Part shown: positions 16,085-23,173 of the stretch, one piece after another
Numbering within the stretch: the first letter of the stretch is position 1
Layout: every line of letters begins with the position of its first letter
NCBI RefSeq assembly: GCF_052118925.1
Contig: NZ_JBQKGG010000003.1
Coordinates: 62,001-126,000 of the forward strand
DNA from: Lientehia sp934351765
Lineage (GTDB): Bacteria; Bacillota; Clostridia; Lachnospirales; Lachnospiraceae
Direction: 5' to 3'
Length of the DNA stretch: 64,000 nt
Notes under the pieces: generated by a model
Told to the model about the DNA's origin: nothing
Seen by the model: only the letters and a program-made list of their open reading frames with translations
Databases searched by the model: none
Translations under genes and position numbers: made by a program

Positions 16085-18775
16085 ATGAGAGACAGATCAA
16101 AAGAAATCGCTATGCTGGAGGATACTCTTAAGATCTTAAAGCAGGGCTGGTATGAAAAAAATGGCAAAAGGATACAACTGAAACTTTCCGCAAAAGAAAT
16201 GCAGGAGATACAGGTGTACCTGCCGGAAGCGGTGAAGAAAAATTGTTCTGATCCTGAGTTCAGCAGGCCGTTTGTGATTGGACGCTGCGGACATGGCTGT
16301 GAAAATATAGATTCTTTTGCGCTTGCCAGAAAACGCCTTGGCGATACGTATCTTTTTACCGGGGATGATCACGGCATTCTGGTTTTGAATTTTGCCAATC
16401 CTGTGCATCCGGGAGGCGGCGTTCGTAACGGTGCAAGAGCGCAGGAGGAAGACCTTTGCAGGAAAAGTTCACTTCTTCTTTCTCTGGAGAGCAAAGAAGC
16501 TCGGAAATATTACGATTATAACAAGAGCCTCAATACCTATATGGGTTCAGATGCCCTGATGATCACACCTTATGTAGAAATTATAAAAGATGCGAATGGT
16601 GACCTGCTGGACGATACAGTAGTCGTTTCTGTCCTTACCTGCGCCGCACCGATGATATCACATGGCAAGGAGGGAATGAGCGAGTCTGAGTATGAGGACA
16701 TGGTATATAACCGTATCATGGGAATGCTGAAATGCGTCGCATATCTTGGGTACAGGCATCTTGTTCTTGGAGCCTGGGGCTGTGGTGCTTTCGGTAATGA
16801 TGCGCATGTAATCTCAGATCTTTTCTGTAAAGCACTGAAGGAACTGGATTACAATGGATTAAGAGAGAAGGATCTGTTCCGCAGGATTGATTTTGCGGTG
16901 CTTGACCGGACGCAGGATCAGTATAATTTTAAAGAGTTTTATAGAAATTTTGCCTTCGATAATTTTTACCGGGATGAGGATCAGCAGGAAATGGATGAAG
17001 CCATGAAGAGGATCAGAGAGACGGAGGTCAATCTGGACAAAATCCGTGGCTCATTAGCAGGCGGTGCTGTAGGGGATGCTCTTGGCTATGCTGTCGAGTT
17101 CTGGGGAGAAGAGCAGATCTTCGGTAAATACGGTGAGAGAGGAATCACGGAGTATGAGCTGGACAGTTTCACTGGGAAGGCTCTGATTTCCGATGATACA
17201 CAGATGACTCTGTTTACGGCGAATGGGCTCCTTGTGGGAGATACACGAGGAGCAATGAGAGGGATCCAGGGCTGGCCAAGACACTATGTTACACAGGCAT
17301 ATCAGGACTGGCTCTATACGCAGGAGTATCCCTTCGATAAGCAGAAAATACAGGATCGCAGAGGGAATTATTCCTGCAGGTCATGGCTTGCGGATGTGCC
17401 GGAGCTTTATAGCAGCAGAGCACCGGGAAATACCTGTCTGTCTGCGCTTTCCGCTCAGAAGAACGGTAAAGGCTTTGTGAACGATTATGTGAAAGAGCCA
17501 CAGAATCAAAGCAAGGGCTGCGGCGGGATCATGAGAGTGGCTCCGGTCGCGCTGAATTATAAGCATATGCAGATGGGCACACTGGACATGGAAGGTGCCC
17601 AGATCGCAGCTATCACCCATGGGCATTCCCTTGGTTATATGCCAGCGGCTATTGTGACGCACATCATCAACCGCATCGTTTTCGGCGAAGAAAAGAAAAC
17701 TCTTAAAAATATCATAATTGAAGCCAGAGACAAGGTGGCAGAGATATTCCGGGGAGACAAGCATCTGAAGGAGCTTACCGATATGATTGATCTGGCAATC
17801 GAATTGTCCGGAAATGAGGAGGAGGATCTTGATAATATCCACAGGTTAGGCGAGGGCTGGGTTGCAGAGGAAACTCTCGGCATTGCTCTCTACTGTGCAC
17901 TTCGTCATCAGGATGACTTCTCGGCAGGTGTGATTTCGGCGGTTAATCATAAGGGCGACAGCGATTCCACGGGAGCGGTTACCGGTAATATTCTCGGTGC
18001 GCTTTTGGGATATGATGCCATAGAGGAGAAGTGGAAGACGAACCTGGAACTGATAGATGTCATTATTGAGATGGCAGACGATCTTTGCCATGGATGTCAG
18101 ATGAGTGAATTCAGCCATTATGAGGACCCGGACTGGATAAGAAAATACATCTGTATGCAGTGGAAGAATGAAAGACTTGCTCCCGCAAAACAGACAAAGT
18201 TTGAAGCAGTACGCGGAGATATTACAAAGAACCATGGCGTGCAGGCAATCGTAAATGCAGCCAATACGAGCCTTCTCGGAGGTGGCGGTGTAGACGGAGC
18301 AATCCACAGGGCGGCGGGACCGGAACTCCTGGCTGAATGCCGAATGCTGAATGGCTGTAAGACAGGACAGGCCAAGATCACCAGGGCATATAAGCTGCCT
18401 TGTGAGTATATCATTCATACACCCGGACCGCATTGGAACGGAGGCAAGTCAAAAGAACGTGAGCTGCTCGCTTCCAGCTATCGTTCCTGCCTGCAGGTGG
18501 CTGTAGATAACGGCATACGAAGTATTGCATTTCCGTCTATTTCCACGGGCATATATCATTTTCCACTGTATGAGACAGTGAAGATCGCGGTAAGGACTGC
18601 CAAGGAGTTCGCAGCAGAGTATCCGGGAGAACTGGATGTGATCAAGTGGGTACTTTTCGATGACAATACTCTGAAGGCATACGCGGATGAGATAGAACAT
18701 TGGAGGGTATCCGAAATGGTGCAGTCTCCGAACTTTTATTCCATGAATAAGATGCTTCGGGACGGCGGGTGTTGA
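16085..18775 (+). CDS. Triple ADP-ribose hydrolase: PARG-like + DraG/ARH + macrodomain
   Basis: One uninterrupted 896-residue frame joins three ADP-ribose-removing modules. Residues 1-290 are the bacterial-type PARG (DUF2263/TIGR02452) with the signature GGG (110-112) and QEE (120-122) spaced by seven residues. Residues about 315-690 are a DraG/ARH ADP-ribosylglycohydrolase with the metal ligands SDDTQMT (369-375) and GDSDST (624-629). Residues about 700-875 are a MacroD-type macrodomain with NAAN (724-727), GGGGVDGAI (732-740) and SISTGIYHFP (818-827). All catalytic motifs are present. Together they should strip mono- and poly-ADP-ribose from several linkage types. AAGGAGAGG precedes ATG 16085. 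The final codons merge into an IS21-like terminus, so the native tail may be replaced. Domain calls are firm; the biological role is open. Confidence 0.9.
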   Translation: MRDRSKEIAMLEDTLKILKQGWYEKNGKRIQLKLSAKEMQEIQVYLPEAVKKNCSDPEFSRPFVIGRCGHGCENIDSFALARKRLGDTYLFTGDDHGILVLNFANPVHPGGGVRNGARAQEEDLCRKSSLLLSLESKEARKYYDYNKSLNTYMGSDALMITPYVEIIKDANGDLLDDTVVVSVLTCAAPMISHGKEGMSESEYEDMVYNRIMGMLKCVAYLGYRHLVLGAWGCGAFGNDAHVISDLFCKALKELDYNGLREKDLFRRIDFAVLDRTQDQYNFKEFYRNFAFDNFYRDEDQQEMDEAMKRIRETEVNLDKIRGSLAGGAVGDALGYAVEFWGEEQIFGKYGERGITEYELDSFTGKALISDDTQMTLFTANGLLVGDTRGAMRGIQGWPRHYVTQAYQDWLYTQEYPFDKQKIQDRRGNYSCRSWLADVPELYSSRAPGNTCLSALSAQKNGKGFVNDYVKEPQNQSKGCGGIMRVAPVALNYKHMQMGTLDMEGAQIAAITHGHSLGYMPAAIVTHIINRIVFGEEKKTLKNIIIEARDKVAEIFRGDKHLKELTDMIDLAIELSGNEEEDLDNIHRLGEGWVAEETLGIALYCALRHQDDFSAGVISAVNHKGDSDSTGAVTGNILGALLGYDAIEEKWKTNLELIDVIIEMADDLCHGCQMSEFSHYEDPDWIRKYICMQWKNERLAPAKQTKFEAVRGDITKNHGVQAIVNAANTSLLGGGGVDGAIHRAAGPELLAECRMLNGCKTGQAKITRAYKLPCEYIIHTPGPHWNGGKSKERELLASSYRSCLQVAVDNGIRSIAFPSISTGIYHFPLYETVKIAVRTAKEFAAEYPGELDVIKWVLFDDNTLKAYADEIEHWRVSEMVQSPNFYSMNKMLRDGGC

Positions 18776-18857
18776 CCAATTTCCCGTCCCGACCGCCCCA
18801 TGTTGACAAGTCCCCGTTTACGACCGAAACCGATTGATAAGTTCGCATTTACGACCG
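18770..18857. repeat. Three 26-bp repeats with 31-bp period, probable IS21-type terminus
   Basis: Units begin at 18770, 18801 and 18832, exactly 31 bases apart, each starting TGTTGAC or a variant (GATTGAT) and ending CGACCG. The first unit supplies the TGA that stops the triple-hydrolase gene. Multiple terminal repeats starting TGTTGA are typical of IS21-family ends, but no istA or istB follows, so this would be a solitary or deleted end. Confidence 0.55.
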
Positions 18858-18975
18858 GAGGGAATGCTGAAATGTCAAAGAATGCCTGCGTCATTTTTGA
18901 AATGAAAGACGTAAACAGACAGGGTACCTATTGGCATGCAGGGAAGTGTATTGTGGAACAGGAACACCGGATGAG

Positions 18976-19005
18976 CAGATTGTGAACACATGTGTTCACA
19001 ATCTG
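18976..19005. repeat. 30-bp perfect palindrome
   Basis: CAGATTGTGAACACA is followed immediately by its exact reverse complement. There is no loop and no T run, so it is not an ordinary terminator. It lies between the IS21-like repeats and an IS3 scrap. It could be an operator, a recombination scar or a snap-back duplication. Confidence 0.6.
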
Positions 19006-19009
19006 TTGT

Positions 19010-19069
19010 GCCAAATGGGAATCCGTGCTCAGTGGAACAAGCCATGGACAATCACTACAAAAGATTCTG
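19010..19069 (+). mobile_element. 60-bp fragment of IS3 orfB
   Basis: It matches the complement of 13451-13510 at 56 of 60 positions and encodes the same peptide MGIRAQWSKPWTITTKD. It is a scrap of a second, slightly diverged copy of the same IS. It ends beside the Rrf2 gene and marks a junction. Confidence 0.8.
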
Positions 19070-19081
19070 CCGATTCTCCTT

Positions 19082-19531
19082 TCATATAATGTTTTGCAAA
19101 TTATTTTGCATGGATATTCTCTGATAATAGGTATTTATGATATCCTGTAAAGTAATCGTATTCATTTTTTTTTCAGCAGTTTTTTGGATTTCATTATAGA
19201 ATCCCTGCAAAGACAACTGAATATTAATGCCAACGCCGCAATCAGGGTTGGTATGAGTATCTAAATGAAGCAGTGGTTTCTCGCCTTCAACTGCTTTATA
19301 AATATCCAGCAATGTGATCTGGTCTGCTGGTTTTGAAAGAGAAGGACGGGCATGTCCGGCTACACTGGTCATAAGTCCGGCTTTTTTTATTTTTAACATA
19401 AGCTGGCGTACAAATCCGGAATTTGTATGGATACTTTCTGCAATTGAAGCACTGGAGAGAGATTTTTCCCGGTTGATAGCAATCAGAACCATCACGTGAA
19501 CAGTATCGCTTAATTTTGTTGAGTATTTCAT
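19082..19531 (-). CDS. Rrf2-family transcriptional regulator
   Basis: A 149-residue winged-helix regulator of the Rrf2 family (MKYSTKLSDTVHVMVLIA, then SSASIAESIHTNSGFVRQLMLKIKKAGLM, then ITLLDIYKAVEGEKPLL). Of the three cysteines that bind Fe-S in IscR or NsrR, only one is visible (PDCGVG), so it probably does not carry that cluster. ATG 19531 is chosen for the AAGGAG upstream; longer frames to 19588 are possible. It is divergent from the DUF3786 arm, and the inverted repeat at 19616-19654 lies in the shared control region. Confidence 0.85.
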   Translation of the reverse strand: MKYSTKLSDTVHVMVLIAINREKSLSSASIAESIHTNSGFVRQLMLKIKKAGLMTSVAGHARPSLSKPADQITLLDIYKAVEGEKPLLHLDTHTNPDCGVGINIQLSLQGFYNEIQKTAEKKMNTITLQDIINTYYQRISMQNNLQNII

Positions 19532-19615
19532 GATAAGAAGCTCCTTGTAGTATGATATAAAGATTTTGTTTTCGCATTTTTGAGACAAAATAGTTCGGGT
19601 TTATCAAAAATATCT

Positions 19616-19727
19616 CAAGTTCTTAACAGTTCTTTTTAATGTGTTGAGAACTTGTACATATTTTTTATTTTAATGATTGTAAATAATATAATTACAACTA
19701 TAATGAAATTTAAAGGAAAAGTCAACA
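19616..19727 (+). promoter_or_regulatory. Promoter/operator cassette, copy A
   Basis: The inverted repeat CAAGTTCTTAACA / TGTTGAGAACTTG (19616-19628, 19642-19654; 12 of 13 match) precedes TTGTAA (19677-19682) and TATAAT (19699-19704). GTCAACA follows at 19721-19727. Copy B at 21083-21190 has the same elements at the same spacing. The Rrf2 or TetR protein of this locus is the likely ligand. Confidence 0.65.
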
Positions 19728-19758
19728 TAGGAATGAAACTTACGGAGGATTGTATAAC

Positions 19759-19809
19759 ATGCTGATCGTAGACAAATTAAAAGGAATTAATATACCAGAA
19801 TTACATTGA
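19759..19809 (+). pseudogene. Possible gene start remnant (16 codons)
   Basis: ATG 19759 follows a good ACGGAGG site at normal distance from promoter A but meets a stop after MLIVDKLKGINIPELH. It could be a short leader peptide or the stub of a deleted gene. I do not recognise it. Confidence 0.3.
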
Positions 19810-19849
19810 TTATTACATGATGCGATAAAATATTCACAAAGGAGAACTT

Positions 19850-20476
19850 ATGGAATACAAAAATCAAAGAGAAAATCGTGCATTTCAGGAAATGTTGCAG
19901 GCAGCAGTAAAACGGCTGAAAAACCGTTCTGGAGAGGATCTTGCTGCAAAAAGTGGGGCTGTTTTTCATAGCAGTCAAAATATGCTTGAGGTACCGAGTT
20001 TTCATGAAGTGATTGAAATTCAACTTCCTGAGTTTTATATTAACTCAGATATGGATGCATGGCATTATCTGGCATTGCTGCATTATCTGGATATGGCAGA
20101 TGGAACAGAAGACTCACAGAAGCTCATTACGTTTGGTAACCTGAAAGATGGATTGATTCGAGGAACCAAGTTTGACCGGACTGCAGAGCAGAAACTGGAA
20201 AAGCTTTTGCAGGACAAAGATCCTGAGAAAATTCAGAAAGCATGTACAAGTCTGGGTGCAGAATTCATAGAGACAGAGGCGGACCTGTGTGCTGTTTTTC
20301 CGGTTTTTCCAAGATATCCAGTAACTTTAAAGATATGGTTTGCAGATGAAGAATTTCCTGTATCTGGCAAAATATTTCTTCAGGATCATGCTGATCATTA
20401 TCTGAGTGTAGAAGATGCGGTAACAGTTGGAGAAATTTTGCTGCAAAAATTATTGGAAGCATTTTCTTCCCTCTGA
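19850..20476 (+). CDS. DUF3786 domain protein
   Basis: A 208-residue soluble protein that matches the DUF3786 pattern (EIQLPEFYINSD, WHYLALLHYLDMADGT, ITFGNLKDG, FPRYPVTLKIWFADEEFPVSGKIFLQDHADHYLSVEDAVTVGE). The function is not established; relatives occur in anaerobes, often near corrinoid or nickel-enzyme genes. AAAGGAG precedes ATG 19850. Its last 79 bases overlap the convergent TetR gene, so the two transcripts are antisense at their 3' ends. Its neighbour CooC supports a metal-enzyme maturation setting (inference). Confidence 0.7.
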   Translation: MEYKNQRENRAFQEMLQAAVKRLKNRSGEDLAAKSGAVFHSSQNMLEVPSFHEVIEIQLPEFYINSDMDAWHYLALLHYLDMADGTEDSQKLITFGNLKDGLIRGTKFDRTAEQKLEKLLQDKDPEKIQKACTSLGAEFIETEADLCAVFPVFPRYPVTLKIWFADEEFPVSGKIFLQDHADHYLSVEDAVTVGEILLQKLLEAFSSL

Positions 20477-21045
20477 TCATGAATCAGAAAACTTTCCAGT
20501 CCGGCTTTGATAAATTTGTCAATTGTTGTCTGAATCTGTTTCCAGTCATTACAGTGATTGCGGAGCATCAGTCTGTTGATGGAAAGGCAGCCATTCATTT
20601 GAAAATAAAAAACCGATTCTGCCTGCTCAAAGGTCAGGAGGCTGTGTGACATAAGCCAGGTCACATAGCCTTCTTTTGTATTTTCCGTTATTTTTTCCAG
20701 AAGAATGGGAGTAATCGTGTCATCCAGAAACAGAGATCTGTATTTTGTTTCCATTTGAATTTTTTGGCAGAAGGGATAGGAACAGCTGTTCTGGTTTGGG
20801 CAAAATAAATGTTCTACCGTTGTTTTCATATCCTGTGCTATATCATTTAAAATATCTTCCAACACGTCATGGACATCGTAATAATGCAGATAAAAAGTAC
20901 CTCTGTTTATTTCAGAAATTTTACAGATTTCAGTGACCGTGATTTTTGTGAAATCTTTCTGCTTTAATAATTCTAAAAAAGTTTCTTTTATGGTTTGCCT
21001 GGTATATCTGGTACGGCGGTCCTGCTTTCTTGTTTTTTCCGACAT
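20398..21045 (-). CDS. TetR/AcrR-family regulator
   Basis: A 215-residue repressor with an N-terminal helix-turn-helix (TRQTIKETFLELLKQKDFTKITVTEICKISEINRGTFYLHY, residues about 15-55) and an all-helical ligand domain. ATG 21045 is backed by GGAGG. It is divergent from the CooC gene, with operator cassette B lying between them, and its 3' end overlaps DUF3786 antiparallel. It probably controls cassettes A and B, which share the same inverted repeat; this is inference. Confidence 0.85.
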   Translation of the reverse strand: MSEKTRKQDRRTRYTRQTIKETFLELLKQKDFTKITVTEICKISEINRGTFYLHYYDVHDVLEDILNDIAQDMKTTVEHLFCPNQNSCSYPFCQKIQMETKYRSLFLDDTITPILLEKITENTKEGYVTWLMSHSLLTFEQAESVFYFQMNGCLSINRLMLRNHCNDWKQIQTTIDKFIKAGLESFLIHDQREENASNNFCSKISPTVTASSTLR

Positions 21046-21082
21046 AATGGCCTCCATTGAATGTATGCTTTACAATGTATCA

Positions 21083-21190
21083 TTTCTCAACAGTTTTTGG
21101 GATGTGTTGAGGAACAGAACAGATTTCATAGATTGGCTATTGTGATTTATATAGTAACAACTATAATGAGGATTAAGGAAAAAGTCAACA
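21083..21190 (+). promoter_or_regulatory. Promoter/operator cassette, copy B
   Basis: The inverted repeat TTTCTCAACA / TGTTGAGGAA (21083-21092, 21105-21114) precedes TTGTGA (21140-21145), a 16-base spacer and TATAAT (21162-21167). GTCAACA lies at 21184-21190. Distances from repeat to -35 (35 bases) and from -10 to GTCAACA (22 bases) equal those in copy A. It drives the CooC-type gene. Confidence 0.65.
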
Positions 21191-21218
21191 GACTGTTCAG
21201 AATTTCAGGAGGAAAAAC

Positions 21219-21989
21219 ATGGGATATGTAATCGCGATATCAGGAAAAGGTGGCGTAGGCAAAACTACCCTTTGTGGATTATTGATCCAGTATTTGTGTG
21301 AAAGTGGGAAATGTCCGGTTCTGGCCGTGGATGCAGATGCGAATGCCAATTTAAATGAAGTACTTGGCGTGGAGCCGGAGATCACACTCGGAGAGCTGAG
21401 AGAAGAAATTGAGCGGGCAGGCGTAGACCCACGATATCAGATCCCATCCGGTATGACGAAACAGACATATCTGGAAATGCGTCTTTCTGATGCGATTGCG
21501 GAAGAAGACGATTATGATCTGATGGTAATGGGACGTACCCAGGGACAGGGCTGCTATTGTTTTGTAAATGGTCTTGTACAGACCCAGGTTCAGAAACTGC
21601 AAAGCCATTATCCATATATTGTGGTTGATAACGAAGCAGGTATGGAACACATCAGCAGAGGAATCCTGCCAATGATGGAAATTGCGATTCTTGTGAGTGA
21701 CTGTTCCAGAAGAGGTGTTCAGGCAGCCGGACGTATTGCAAAGCTGATGAAGGAATTGAATTTTAAACCACAGAAAACAGGATTGATCGTGAATCGAGTC
21801 CCAGATGGAAAACTGGATGTTGGAACTTTGGAAGAAATCCGGAATCAGGGACTGGAGCTGCTGGGTGTGGTGCCTCATGATAATCAGGTTTATCAGTATG
21901 ACTGCGATGGAAAGCCGATCATACAGCTTCCAAAAGATTCTCCTGTAAGAAGTGCACTGGGAGAAATTGTAAAGAAGCTAGGACTGTGA
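21219..21989 (+). CDS. cooC: CooC-type nickel-insertion ATPase
   Basis: A 256-residue MinD/CooC-family P-loop ATPase. It has the deviant Walker A GKGGVGKTT (residues 9-17), the switch region VDADANANLNEVLG, and the CooC hallmark CxC within QGQGCYCFVNGL. The latter binds Ni or Zn at the dimer interface in CO dehydrogenase maturation factors. VVDNEAGMEHISRG is also typical. AGGAGG precedes ATG 21219. No CO dehydrogenase gene lies in the window, so the client enzyme is unknown and may be elsewhere or lost. Confidence 0.87.
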   Translation: MGYVIAISGKGGVGKTTLCGLLIQYLCESGKCPVLAVDADANANLNEVLGVEPEITLGELREEIERAGVDPRYQIPSGMTKQTYLEMRLSDAIAEEDDYDLMVMGRTQGQGCYCFVNGLVQTQVQKLQSHYPYIVVDNEAGMEHISRGILPMMEIAILVSDCSRRGVQAAGRIAKLMKELNFKPQKTGLIVNRVPDGKLDVGTLEEIRNQGLELLGVVPHDNQVYQYDCDGKPIIQLPKDSPVRSALGEIVKKLGL

Positions 21990-22006
21990 GTTGGAGGATT
22001 GAAGGT

Positions 22007-22330
22007 ATGGAGATTACAGTATGTGGCAAAGGTGGCTGTGGAAAAAGTACAGTATCAGCACTGCTTGCCAAAGAATTTGAACGAATGGGAAAGACTGTTC
22101 TTGTAGCTGATTCTGATGAATCAAATTATGGGCTGCATCGTCAACTGGGAGTAAAACTTCCAAGAGATTTTACAGAGTATTTTGGCGGTAAGGAGAAAGC
22201 TTTTAAAACAATGATGTAATGCTTATTTCAAGCGGAAAAATACACCAGGCAAATGAAGGCTGTGCCTGCACGATGAATAGTATTTTAAAGCAATTTATCC
22301 AACATCTGACGGTAGGAAAAAATGAAGTTT
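22007..22330 (+). pseudogene. Decayed second CooC/AcsF-like ATPase
   Basis: From ATG 22007 (GGAGGATTGAAGG upstream) the frame reads MEITVCGKGGCGKSTVSALLAKEF with an intact deviant Walker A, then stops at 22219. A different frame from 22219 resumes family-like sequence (GKIHQANEGCACTMNSILKQFIQ), with the CxC motif. So a frameshift and probably a short deletion have broken it. It directly follows the intact cooC. Confidence 0.75.
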
Positions 22331-22334
22331 ATGG

Positions 22335-22499
22335 GCGGTCCGGAAAGCAAATGTTCTTGGGCAGATAAAGCCTGGAATTCCGGTATGGCAGACAGGGGAA
22401 GAAAGCAGATTTCCATTGACACCGTATGTGATTTTCCCCGGAAATGTGGGAGAAGATACAACGCTGCGCGAAGCAGTTGAAGTCCTGATGCAAAAATAA
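22335..22499 (+). pseudogene. 3' fragment of a DUF1537 (four-carbon acid sugar kinase) gene
   Basis: The frame 22335-22499 encodes VLGQIKPGIPVWQTGEESRFPLTPYVIFPGNVGEDTTLREAVEVL. This is the conserved C-terminal nucleotide-binding end of DUF1537 (OtnK/DtnK-type) kinases. It is fused out of frame to the decayed CooC piece, so a deletion joined two unrelated genes. Only about 54 codons remain. Confidence 0.7.
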
Positions 22500-22505
22500 G
22501 AAAGT

Positions 22506-22547
22506 GAAAATGCCTGCAGCTTTCGGATCGAAAGCGCAGGCATTTTT
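22506..22547. terminator. Strong bidirectional terminator
   Basis: AAAATGCCTGC, GCTTTCG, a short loop, CGAAAGC and GCAGGCATTTTT form a long stem flanked by A and T runs. It lies between the convergent pseudogene and Spo0A-C gene. Confidence 0.85.
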
Positions 22548-22581
22548 GCGTTCATTCAGCACAAGGCTGAATAAACGGATG

Positions 22582-22914
22582 CTAATCCGGACGGAAACAT
22601 TCAGCAAAGATCTGAATGACCTCCTTGGGAAAAGGCGGATTCCGGTAATAGAAGCTTTGACCGGTCATTTTTTCAAGAATGGCAAGTCCGTTATTACGGA
22701 CGATGACATCTCGGATTGTCCGAATATCCTTTTCGATACACGACAGGCTGACATCATACCGGGCAGCCAGCGGCCTGTAGATTTCCTGACGGATGTTGGA
22801 CAGACGCCAGGGATTTTCGATTGCCATTTCCACGGCCGAGACAAAGTACGGGTATCCCGCATAGCATTGGAATACACCAATGCGGAGCAGGAATTTGGTT
22901 AATGTTTCCTTCAT
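22582..22914 (-). CDS. Standalone Spo0A C-terminal domain protein
   Basis: A 110-residue protein consisting only of a Spo0A_C-like DNA-binding domain. It carries the pattern IGVFQCYAGYPYFVSAVEMAIENPWRLSNIRQEIYRPLAARYDVSLSCIEKDIRTIRDV, matching the helices that contact the 0A box in Spo0A. The phospho-acceptor receiver domain is absent, so it cannot be switched by the phosphorelay in the usual way. It may compete for or modulate Spo0A sites (inference). AAAGGAGG precedes ATG 22914. SpoIIID follows on the other strand. Confidence 0.8.
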   Translation of the reverse strand: MKETLTKFLLRIGVFQCYAGYPYFVSAVEMAIENPWRLSNIRQEIYRPLAARYDVSLSCIEKDIRTIRDVIVRNNGLAILEKMTGQSFYYRNPPFPKEVIQIFAECFRPD

Positions 22915-23146
22915 TGTAATCCTCCTTTTGGAACTAAACCTGGATTAGCCATCAGAAGTAAATTGGACAATACTATAAAAATAGAGTAAAAGAAACCAAA
23001 AGTCCATAGAAGCGATAAAAAACGACCCTAATCGACCAAAATAGACAACATTTTCCAGGGAAAATGGAACTAACAATGTGTGGACTGGCGGAAATGAATG
23101 CAGCGAATCTTTTTTGTATACCCCTTACCTCCTCTGCATACACTGT

Positions 23147-23154
23147 AAAAACAA
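23147..23154 (+). promoter_or_regulatory. Sigma-E-like -10 box ahead of spoIIID
   Basis: CATACACT matches the sigma-E -10 consensus CATACANT and stands 20 bases before the spoIIID start region. No good -35 lies at the normal distance. spoIIID is a sigma-E gene in other spore formers, which makes this plausible but unproven. Confidence 0.35.
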
Positions 23155-23173
23155 GCATTGCCGGGGGAAGCCC

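Noticed and set aside
16085..18775. Gene considered as three separate overlapping genes
   Set aside because: The frame is continuous through all domains with no internal stop, and no strong internal ribosome site or start was noticed at the domain borders.
18770..18857. Three spaced repeats considered as a CRISPR array
   Set aside because: The gaps between units are only five bases, too short for spacers, and no cas genes are present; an IS21-type end fits better.
18872..18985. 37-codon frame MSKNACVIFEMKDVNRQ... after the IS21-like repeats, considered as istA
   Set aside because: It has a ribosome-like GGAGGG, but the peptide shows no IstA helix-turn-helix and is too short to support a gene.
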